Assembly (NCBI GenBank): GCA_018882725.1
Contig: VERK01000138.1
Span: 1-6,091 of the forward strand
Origin: Actinomycetota bacterium
GTDB taxonomy: Bacteria > Actinomycetota > Acidimicrobiia > Acidimicrobiales > Ilumatobacteraceae
DNA: 6,091 bases
Direction of reading: 5' to 3'
The stretch's first letter is position 1; each line of letters starts with the position of its first letter. Positions 1 to 6,091 of the stretch are shown here, one piece after another. The translations under genes and the position numbers were made by a program. A model generated the notes under the pieces. It saw only the letters and a list, made by a program, of their open reading frames with translations. It did not search any database and was not told the DNA's origin.

Positions 1-236
1 ACATGGGGCAGGTGCAGGAGGCGCAGGCGCACGTGCTGGCCGATGCACTCGAAGATGGCCAACGTCGTGGGATCGTTCGTACCGGCATCGACGCAATGTC
101 GTTGGCTTACTGGCTGTCGGGCATCGTGTTCGGCAAGATCCTGCTCGAGATCACGTCACCGTCGGATGATCAGGAGAAGATCTACTCCGACCTGACGGTG
201 CAAGCCGTCGAATCGGTACTGCTGCCCGGACTCTGA
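1..236 (+). CDS. TetR-family transcriptional regulator, C-terminal part (5' end outside window)
   Basis: The open frame enters from the left edge and ends at TGA 234-236, leaving about 78 residues. The ATG at position 3 is probably an internal Met, since no ribosome binding site can be seen and the segment looks like the end of a larger protein. It is mostly helical: a charged stretch (LADALEDGQRRGIVR), then a D-x-x-S-L-A-Y-W-L-S-G-I-V-F-G helix, then a final helix ending VESVLLPGL. This pattern of 'A...G.i...d...la..l.g...g' is typical of the ligand-binding and dimerisation domain of TetR regulators. The DNA-binding helix-turn-helix would lie upstream, outside the window, so the family call is inferred from the C-terminus alone. 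No ligand or target can be named. Its 3' end converges on the minus-strand hydrolase gene, with 3 bases between the stops. Confidence 0.6.
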   Translation, partial: MGQVQEAQAHVLADALEDGQRRGIVRTGIDAMSLAYWLSGIVFGKILLEITSPSDDQEKIYSDLTVQAVESVLLPGL

Positions 237-239
237 GGT

Positions 240-1082
240 TCAGATCTCGATCGAGGTGAGATCGGGCCCGAGCACGATGTTGCCGGTGAAGTGAGCAGCC
301 GCGCGCGAGCGCCAGTCGTCTTCTTGGCCCGCCTGCATCGGCGGTACGTAGTGGGTGAGCACGAGGTTCTTCACGCCCGTGCGTGCCGCAGTCTGCGCGG
401 CCTGCTCCACGGTGGAGTGATAGTCGAGGATGTCGCGGAAGCGAGCGCCGGTGGGCACCATGTCGGCCACGAACTTCACCAAGTCGTCGCGAATGACCGT
501 CTGAACGTAGGCGTCGGCGTTGCGACACATCTCGTCGACACCCGCACACGGAATCGTGTCACCGGCCAGTGCAGCGATCCTGCCGTCGAATTCGAGTCGG
601 AATCCGATGCTCGGCCGGACCGGACGGTGGTCGGTCTCGTGAACCGATACCGCAATGGCGCCGATGGAGAACCGAGCCCCGGGTTCGAGTTCGTGCACCG
701 TGACCGTGAGCGGGCCGTTGGCGCGCAGATCGTCGTGGTGATCGTGTCGATACTGCTGGTCGAGTTCGAGCATCCTCAACATCGCGTCGACCATCGCGCG
801 AGTACCCAATGGCCCGTACACCGTGAGCGGGACATTGACCGGTGACATGACCCAACGCGACGTGACCAGATCGTTGAGATCGGTGATGTGGTCGCTGTGT
901 AGGTGAGTGATGAGCAGTGTGCCGACCATCGGCGGAACCACGCCGGCGGCCATGAGGCGCATGAGCGCACCGCGACCGCAGTCGACCATCACGTTCTGAT
1001 CGGCGGCCTGGACGAGCGTGCACGGGCCGGCTCGGTTGGGGTCGGGGATAGGGCTGCCTGTGCCGAGCAGAGTGATCTTCAC
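240..1082 (-). CDS. MBL-fold metallo-hydrolase, RNase Z/AtsA-like, coupled to sufU
   Basis: A 280-residue protein with the metallo-beta-lactamase fold, probably a cytoplasmic two-zinc hydrolase; its substrate is unknown. The N-terminus is the usual first strand, LLGTGSPIPDPNRAGP, then VMVDCGRG. Metal ligands by family pattern are HLHSDH at 60-65 (H60, H62, D64, H65), H152 before PSIGFRLE, D175 in AGDT and H244 in LTHYVPP. HST at 222-224 matches the tRNase Z motif. However, the position of the tRNase Z HEAT motif reads QTVI (194-197), the N-terminal PxKxRN loop is not kept, and no long exosite arm is seen, so genuine tRNA 3' processing is doubtful. The start is GTG 1080-1082, because it overlaps the sufU stop (GTGA) and gives the family N-terminus; the frame stays open 17 codons further upstream, but that extension lies inside sufU. 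Fold call firm; function open. Confidence 0.85.
   Translation of the reverse strand: MKITLLGTGSPIPDPNRAGPCTLVQAADQNVMVDCGRGALMRLMAAGVVPPMVGTLLITHLHSDHITDLNDLVTSRWVMSPVNVPLTVYGPLGTRAMVDAMLRMLELDQQYRHDHHDDLRANGPLTVTVHELEPGARFSIGAIAVSVHETDHRPVRPSIGFRLEFDGRIAALAGDTIPCAGVDEMCRNADAYVQTVIRDDLVKFVADMVPTGARFRDILDYHSTVEQAAQTAARTGVKNLVLTHYVPPMQAGQEDDWRSRAAAHFTGNIVLGPDLTSIEI
243..263. repeat. Nested inverted repeat at the convergent gene ends
   Basis: GATCTC (243-248) and GAGATC (258-263) are perfect inverted arms around a 9-base centre. Inside this lies the 10-base palindrome CTCGATCGAG (246-255), and GGGCCC follows at 264-269. The arms fall in the last codons of the minus-strand hydrolase and just after the TGA of the plus-strand TetR gene. 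A hairpin here could slow polymerase from either side, but neither direction has a T-run, so it is not a standard intrinsic terminator. It could also be chance, as GATC and TCGA words are common in this DNA. Confidence 0.35.
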
Positions 1083-1522
1083 TGGGCTTCGGCCAGTGCT
1101 TCGGTGAGGGTGTTCCAGGCGAGAACCGCGCACTTGATGCGCACCGGGAACTTCACCACGCCCTGCAACGCCTCGAGGTCACCCAACTTCACTTCGGGGA
1201 TGGGTGTGGGGTCCTCGTCGTCGATCGACATCATGCTCTTGAACTTGCGCACGACGGCCTTCACGTCGTCGACCTTCTTGCCCTTGACGGCCTGGCTCAT
1301 CATCGATGCCGAACTCTGCGAGATACTGCAGCCCTGTCCGCCCACCTTCACGTCGGTGATGGTGTCGCCGTCGATCTGCAAGTACACGGTGATCTCGTCG
1401 CCGCACAACGGGTTGTGACCCTGCGCGTGCACGGCCGGGGGCGTGGGCAGTTCGCCGCGGTTACGAGGTGACCGGTAATGGTCGAGGATGATTTCTCGGT
1501 AGAGGTCTTCGAGGCCGGGCAT
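1079..1522 (-). CDS. sufU: SufU, zinc-dependent sulfur transfer protein for Fe-S assembly
   Basis: A 147-residue NifU-N/IscU-like protein that accepts persulfide sulfur from SufS and passes it toward the SufBCD scaffold in the cytosol. The start is typical (MPGLEDLYREIILDHYRSPRN). The zinc and active-site ligands are all present: C40 and D42 in NPLCGDE, C65 in GQGCSIS and C131 in IKCAVLAW. About 65 residues separate the second and third cysteines, the spacing expected of SufU, which carries an insertion of roughly 20 residues compared with IscU. The LPPVK chaperone-binding motif of IscU is absent. This and the adjacent sufS favour SufU over IscU. ATG 1520-1522 is preceded by a strong ribosome binding site. 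It sits 21 bases after the sufS stop, and its own TGA overlaps the GTG of the following hydrolase gene. Length and motifs are complete, with no sign of damage. Confidence 0.95.
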   Translation of the reverse strand: MPGLEDLYREIILDHYRSPRNRGELPTPPAVHAQGHNPLCGDEITVYLQIDGDTITDVKVGGQGCSISQSSASMMSQAVKGKKVDDVKAVVRKFKSMMSIDDEDPTPIPEVKLGDLEALQGVVKFPVRIKCAVLAWNTLTEALAEAQ

Positions 1523-1526
1523 GGTG

Positions 1527-1534
1527 CTCCTTCC
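1527..1534 (-). promoter_or_regulatory. Ribosome binding site of sufU
   Basis: On the minus strand the sequence reads GGAAGGAG, then 4 bases, then ATG (1520-1522). It is the clearest Shine-Dalgarno match seen in the window and fixes the sufU start. It suggests that sufU translation starts independently, unlike sufS and the hydrolase gene, which rely on stop/start overlaps. Confidence 0.7.
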
Positions 1535-1543
1535 GCGCCAGTC

Positions 1544-2781
1544 TTACAGGCCGAAGATGTCGCTGGCACCGTCGAGGGCGTCGGCCAGCGCATCGGCATC
1601 GGATTCGTCGTTGTAGATGTAGAACGAGGCGCGCGCGGTGGCGTTGGCGCCGAGCAAGCGCATGAGCGGCTTGGCGCAGTGGTGACCGGCGCGTACGCAC
1701 ACGTTCTTCTGGTCGAGCACCTGGCTCACGTCGTGCGGGTGGATGTCGCGGAACGCGAAGCTGAGCACAGCACCGCGAACCTCGACATTGCGCGGCCCGT
1801 GGATGGTGATGTCGTCGCCGTAGCGATCGGTGAGCGTGCGTAGCGCGTAGTCGGTGAGGTGCATCTCGTGCTGACGCACGTTGGACATTCCGAGACCGGA
1901 GAGGTACTCGACCGCGGCGCCGAGGCCCACGGCTTCGACGATCGGCGGTGTGCCAGCCTCGAACTTGGCCGGCAGTTCGGCGCAGGTGAATCCGTCGAGG
2001 CGAACGTCGGCGATCATGTTGCCGCCGCCGAGGAACGGGGGCATCGCGTCGAGCAATGCCTCGCGGCCCCACATCACACCGATGCCTGACGGCCCAACCA
2101 TCTTGTGGCTGCTGAAGGTGACGAAGTCGGCACCCCACGCCTGTACGTCGGTGACGTTGTGCGGAACGTATTGGCACGCATCGACGATGGCGACGGCACC
2201 CGCGTCGTGTGCGGCCTTGCACAATGCGGCCACGGGAGTGATGGTTCCGAGCACGTTGCTCATGGCCGTGAACGACAGCACCTTGGCGCCATCGAGCAGC
2301 GTCGACAGATTGGTGAGATCGAGTTGGCCATCGGCGGTGAGCGGAATCCAGCGCAGTTCGATGCCGTGCGAAGCGGCGAGCATCTGCCACGGCACGATGT
2401 TGGCGTGGTGTTCCATGTGCGTCAGCACCACGGCGTCGCCCCGCTTCAGGTTGGCCCCGCCCCACGAGTGGGCCACGAGGTTGAGCGACTCAGTGGCGTT
2501 CTTGGTGAACACCACTTCGTGGGCCTTGGGAGCGTTGATGAACTTCTGCACCTTGGTGCGCGCGCCCTCGTAGGCGTCGGTGGCGGCGGCGGCCAGGCGA
2601 TACGCGCTGCGGTTGATGGGGGCGTACGCGTGGCGCATGAAGTCGGCCATGGCGTCGATCACCGCGTGGGGCTTCTGCGACGTGTTGGCCGAGTCGAGAT
2701 AGACGATGGGCTGGCCGTCGATGCGCCCGTTCACGACCGGGAAGTCGGCCTTGACGCGCGCCCAGTCGACGGCCGCGGCGC

Positions 2782-2785
<4 letters not shown>
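1544..2785 (-). CDS. sufS: SufS, group II cysteine desulfurase
   Basis: A 413-residue PLP enzyme that converts cysteine to alanine and holds the sulfur as a persulfide for SufU. The N-terminus DFPVVNGRIDGQPIVYLDSA is typical of the SufS/CsdA class V aminotransferase group. Visible functional residues are N96-A97-T98-E99-S100 in the phosphate-binding area, H126-H127 in MEHHANIVPW, D202 and Q205 in VDACQYVPH, and the PLP lysine K228 in SSHKMVGPSGIG. The sulfur-carrying C370 lies in RAGHHCAKP, followed by R385 in ARASFYIYN. The short loop with RAGHHCA marks group II (SufS) rather than IscS. ATG 2783-2785 overlaps the sufC stop as ATGA, implying translational coupling; the frame remains open upstream of it, but only across sufC in another frame. 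Followed after 21 bases by sufU, its expected partner. Complete and of usual length. Confidence 0.96.
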
Positions 2786-3561
<776 letters not shown>

Positions 3562-3620
3562 GGCCTCGAAGTCTACGACCGGCCCCGGATTACTCCTATG
3601 GCCGTAGTGGAAATCAGCTT
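3562..3620 (-). promoter_or_regulatory. Gap upstream of sufC, possible suf promoter region
   Basis: These 59 bases separate the glycosyltransferase stop from the sufC GTG and are the longest non-coding stretch in the window. On the minus strand there is a good Shine-Dalgarno-like AGGAG (3593-3597), but it lies about 31 bases before the GTG with no start codon at usable distance. An imperfect dyad is present: CGGCC (3580-3584) and GGCCG (3600-3604), extended by CTA/TAG across a small bulge. No convincing -35/-10 pair was found and no terminator for the glycosyltransferase can be seen. A promoter here is inferred from position alone. Confidence 0.3.
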
Positions 3621-4520
3621 CTAGAGGTGTGACTGTGGCGGAATCACGGAAGCCAGGAGGAGAGCGGCGGCCTTCCACCGGTCAGCCCGTCGTCGGTGCT
3701 GGCCGGTTGACGTCATCGCCTTGAAAAGGAATCCTCGGGAATCTTGCCTTCGGCCTACTTGGTAGAGCGCATGACCCATGCCGAAGTTGAACCAGGGAGG
3801 TCTGTTGGTTTGGTCGATTAGAAGTTTCGATTCGACATGACCCAGTTGCTCAATGAGAGCGCTGGGAGCGGAGATGTTCCCTTGCCCCCTCCAGTAGTAA
3901 CCGAGCGACTTCGGGATGCGCTTGAAGCTTGATCCAGATGTCTCGAGCCGAATCCAGAGGTCGAAGTCCTCCCAAGCTCGATACGTCGGATCCGTGGAAA
4001 ATCCTCCGGCAAGCTCAACGACTTTTCGTCGGACGACAGCACTCGAGAGTGGAATGACGTTTCCTCGCCGAACCAACGAGGTTCCTCCTGAAGGCTTCAC
4101 CTGCCGGCTAACGACCCGCCTTGAATCAAGAAGGCTCGATCTGGGGGCAATTTTCAGATCGTGATAGATCACGTCGTATCCGAGTCGAGCCCATTTGACG
4201 CAGACCTCAAGCTTTCGAGGAGTCCACCAATCGTCAGAGTCAAGGAAAGCGACATAATCTCCGACGCAGCGGGAGAGGGCCCGATTTCGAGCAACTGATG
4301 GCAGGCCGCTGTTTGGCCCTTTCAGGTATGTGACTCGAAGGAGGTCTGTGAAACTATCGACAATAGATGTGGTGTGATCGGTGGAACCGTCATCACTTAC
4401 GATCACCTCGAAGTCTTGAAACGTCTGCGCAACGAGCGATGACAATGCTCGATGTAAGTCGTCTGCCCGGTTGAACGTTGGGATGACGACTGAAAGGAAT
4501 TCTGGGGTCGAGTCAGTCAT
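3621..4520 (-). CDS. Family 2 glycosyltransferase
   Basis: A 299-residue GT-A fold glycosyltransferase that would move a sugar from a nucleotide-sugar donor to a glycan or lipid acceptor at the cytoplasmic face of the membrane. Motifs numbered from the ATG start: SVVIPTFNRADDLHRAL (10-26) as first strand and helix, VSDDGSTD with D43 and D44 for nucleotide binding, GLPSVARNRAL (72-82), the metal-binding DSDD at 94-97, and the catalytic-base region WEDFDLW (183-189). The C-terminal 55 residues are helical and basic, as in many GT2 enzymes, and no membrane span is evident. Either GTG 4521-4523 or the adjacent ATG 4518-4520 can start it; ATG is preferred and no clear ribosome binding site exists. 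It follows the desaturase stop by 11 bases. GC is markedly lower than in its neighbours (45-58% in sampled lines), with codons such as AGA, AGG and TCA, suggesting recent transfer. Sugar and acceptor are unknown. Confidence 0.9.
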   Translation of the reverse strand: MTDSTPEFLSVVIPTFNRADDLHRALSSLVAQTFQDFEVIVSDDGSTDHTTSIVDSFTDLLRVTYLKGPNSGLPSVARNRALSRCVGDYVAFLDSDDWWTPRKLEVCVKWARLGYDVIYHDLKIAPRSSLLDSRRVVSRQVKPSGGTSLVRRGNVIPLSSAVVRRKVVELAGGFSTDPTYRAWEDFDLWIRLETSGSSFKRIPKSLGYYWRGQGNISAPSALIEQLGHVESKLLIDQTNRPPWFNFGMGHALYQVGRRQDSRGFLFKAMTSTGQHRRRADRWKAAALLLASVIPPQSHL

Positions 4521-4531
4521 CACTCAAGAAT

Positions 4532-5494
4532 TTATCGATGGAGGGCGCGCCAGATGGCGGGATAGTTCGGGTACTCATAGCCCGGGTTGACGTAGCCCGA
4601 CTCGTGCAGCATCCGGTGAAACCGCGGCAGATTCCGGAACGGCACCCCGGCGTCCACGTGATGGGCGAGGTGGAAGCCGATGTTGTACGGCACCAGGAAG
4701 AACTGTGCGAGCGGATGTTGGGCCACCGAATGCGTGGCCACGCGCCGATCACTCGACGCCATGAGCCCACCGTGTTCGGCAATGGAGCGCAGTCGATTGA
4801 TCACGCGCCACACCGTGAGATACGGCAGCAGCCAAAATAGTGGATACGTCCACCAGTAGCCGCTGACGATTGCGCCGGCGATCAACACGGCCTGCACCGC
4901 GAGAATCTTCCAGAGCGTACGTCGCACAACCTTCACCGGACTCGTGATTCCCATCAACTGATCGCGCAAGAGTCGCAGTCCGGTTCGACCCATCGCATCG
5001 CGCAGCAACTTGCGTCGGAAGCTCGCTGTCGAGATCGGGTAGTTCGCGTACAGCGGAACGTCGGGTTCGTCGGGGCCGAACTCTTGGCGGTGGTGCGCCA
5101 TGTGAACGCGGCGGTACGCGTCGGTATTGGTGAACGCTGGATATCCGATCAGCCAACGCCCCACGAAGTCGTTGGTGGCCTTGTTGCGGAACAAGAGTCG
5201 ATGCGCGGCCTCGTGCATGAGCGAGGCGAACTGTGCGTGGGCGCGACCCATGAGCACGACGGCCGGAATCCACGACCACGGCCCGAGCCACACCGCGCCC
5301 ACCGCGACGAGAGCCGTCTGTGCGTACACCGACACCACCGATACTGCGTTGCGCCACGAAGGGATGCGCCGCAGGGACTCGCGCACAGCAGGGATGGGCC
5401 GTCCATCCGCCTGAACGTCACGAGTCGCGCGTCCTGGCGTCAGCACATCCACCGAGGGGACCATGCCCCCGAGTCGATGTGTGGACGAGGGCAT
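4532..5494 (-). CDS. Membrane fatty acid desaturase-type diiron enzyme
   Basis: A 320-residue integral membrane protein of the fatty acid desaturase/hydroxylase superfamily, which uses a His-ligated di-iron centre, O2 and an electron donor to desaturate or hydroxylate a lipid chain. Numbered from the ATG at 5492-5494, the His boxes are HEAAH (94-98), HMAHH (131-135), EHGG (240-243) and HLAHH (275-279), all intact. Hydrophobic spans lie at about 50-70, 71-89, 196-212 and 216-229, fitting two membrane hairpins with the boxes on the cytosolic side. The spacing and the late EHGG box resemble fatty-acyl or sphingolipid-type desaturases more than acyl-CoA delta-9 enzymes, but the substrate cannot be read. 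Alternative starts are GTG 5497 and ATG 5462-5464; none has a strong ribosome binding site, and closeness to the methyltransferase stop favours the outer ones. It lies 12 bases after the methyltransferase and 11 before the glycosyltransferase. Confidence 0.88.
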   Translation of the reverse strand: MPSSTHRLGGMVPSVDVLTPGRATRDVQADGRPIPAVRESLRRIPSWRNAVSVVSVYAQTALVAVGAVWLGPWSWIPAVVLMGRAHAQFASLMHEAAHRLLFRNKATNDFVGRWLIGYPAFTNTDAYRRVHMAHHRQEFGPDEPDVPLYANYPISTASFRRKLLRDAMGRTGLRLLRDQLMGITSPVKVVRRTLWKILAVQAVLIAGAIVSGYWWTYPLFWLLPYLTVWRVINRLRSIAEHGGLMASSDRRVATHSVAQHPLAQFFLVPYNIGFHLAHHVDAGVPFRNLPRFHRMLHESGYVNPGYEYPNYPAIWRALHR

Positions 5495-5506
5495 CACGCG
5501 CTCAGG

Positions 5507-6091
5507 CTACGAAAAGTTTGACGTGCGCCGGAACACGTACTCGTCGCAGCCCGATCCGAATAGACCCGATGGTGTTCGCCCCGGGTAGCGAAGCAACTCC
5601 CGCTCCACGCGGAATCCGAGTGTGGCGAGACGTGTCACGAAGTCCTTGTGCTCGATTGACTCGTACGGATAGCCACCCAGCCAGTCGTGGACGTCGGTCC
5701 GAAAGTCCATGCCCCGGCGTGACTGATAAGTCGTCTTGAAGGCCTTGAAGCTTCGTCCGCGCACGAGAAACGACAGTCCGTACAGTCCGTTGAAGATCGT
5801 CTGCGTTGCGCGCTGGGCTCTTGCTCCAGCCTGCGAGTACCAACGCTTCTCCCAGCGCCAGAAGTCGCAGAGGCGCGTTCGACGATAAAGGGCGAGAACG
5901 AGATCGGCGTTCGGCGTGTCGGCGAGCACGCTCGCGGCGAGTCGAACGGCCCGATCCATGTCGCCCGTGTGGTGAAGAACGCCCCACGAGTACACCACGT
6001 CGAATCGCCGATCGGTGCCTTCGAGATCGAACACCGACATGACCTGGGCGCTCACTCGCTCGCTGACCCCGAATCTCGTGGCCACCTCGCG
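5507..6091 (-). CDS. Class I SAM-dependent methyltransferase, C-terminal part (5' end outside window)
   Basis: The frame is open to the right edge; 194 residues are visible, ending at TAG 5507-5509. The GTG at 6083-6085 is taken as an internal Val. The key segment FDVVYSWGVLHHTGDM (30-45 from the edge) is the strand-4 region of Rossmann-fold SAM methyltransferases, where WGVLHHT follows the strand that lines the cofactor site. The glycine-rich SAM-binding motif would lie outside the window. The C-terminal half carries DWLGGYPYESI (136-146) and GSGCDEYVFRR (180-190), a pattern I associate with methyltransferases of surface polysaccharide clusters; that link is from memory and not proven here. 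It fits the glycosyltransferase two genes downstream. The target may be a sugar hydroxyl or an amino-sugar derivative. It is probably the upstream member of a shared transcript with the desaturase, 12 bases away. Confidence 0.85.
   Translation of the reverse strand, partial: REVATRFGVSERVSAQVMSVFDLEGTDRRFDVVYSWGVLHHTGDMDRAVRLAASVLADTPNADLVLALYRRTRLCDFWRWEKRWYSQAGARAQRATQTIFNGLYGLSFLVRGRSFKAFKTTYQSRRGMDFRTDVHDWLGGYPYESIEHKDFVTRLATLGFRVERELLRYPGRTPSGLFGSGCDEYVFRRTSNFS

Noticed and set aside
1083..1133. 17 further codons at the hydrolase N-terminus
   Set aside because: The extension lies within sufU, is Arg/His-rich, and the fold's first strand starts at the GTG that overlaps the sufU stop.
1461..2465. 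Long minus-strand open frame overlapping sufS and sufU
   Set aside because: Arg/His-rich product without motifs, out of frame with the clearly recognisable sufS and sufU; a typical shadow frame in high-GC DNA.
3605..3640. A sigma-70-type promoter for sufC
   Set aside because: TGATTT- and TTTCCA-like hexamers are present, but no -10 hexamer with acceptable match and spacing was found.
3562..3678. 39 further codons at the sufC N-terminus from GTG 3676-3678
   Set aside because: Would overlap the glycosyltransferase end by 58 bases, and the extra residues do not look like a SufC N-terminus.
3618..3690. Terminator after the glycosyltransferase
   Set aside because: Only short weak arms (GTGA/TCAC, GGAAG/CTTCC with a bulge) and no T-run on the transcribed side.

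Overview
The window is high-GC bacterial DNA, tightly packed, and almost everything in it is on the minus strand. The best guess for the host is an actinobacterium. This rests on GC content, the SufC-SufS-SufU set in which SufU (not SufE) partners SufS, frequent GTG starts and 4-base stop/start overlaps. A lineage such as Acidimicrobiia is possible, but nothing here proves it.

Left edge, plus strand: the C-terminal end of a TetR-like regulator (1-236), running in from outside the window. It converges on the minus-strand genes with only 3 bases between the two stop codons. The centre (240-3561, minus strand, transcribed right to left) is an iron-sulfur cluster assembly operon in the order sufC (ABC-type ATPase), sufS (cysteine desulfurase), sufU (zinc-dependent sulfur acceptor), then a metallo-beta-lactamase-fold hydrolase. 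sufC/sufS and sufU/hydrolase overlap by 4 bases, while sufU has its own strong ribosome binding site. SufS takes sulfur from cysteine, SufU accepts and relays it, and SufC powers a SufBCD scaffold. The scaffold genes sufB and sufD are not in the window and are not directly upstream of sufC, where they are usually found.

The right part (3621-6091, minus strand) is a second set of closely spaced genes: a class I SAM methyltransferase (N-terminus cut by the window edge), a membrane fatty-acid-desaturase-type diiron enzyme and a family 2 glycosyltransferase. It looks like the end of a surface glycan or glycolipid cluster. The glycosyltransferase is clearly poorer in GC (45-58% in 60-base lines counted by hand) than the suf genes (67-73% in lines counted the same way), suggesting a separate origin. 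The 58-59 bases between the glycosyltransferase and sufC are the only plausible place for a suf promoter in the window, though transcription could also run through.

No RNA gene, CRISPR array, insertion sequence or transposase was seen, and no stretch above 300 bases lacks a gene. I do not see an overtly new system. The most unusual points are the hydrolase coupled to sufU, which keeps the tRNase Z-type metal ligands and HST motif but has lost the HEAT motif, and the atypical upstream neighbourhood of sufC.
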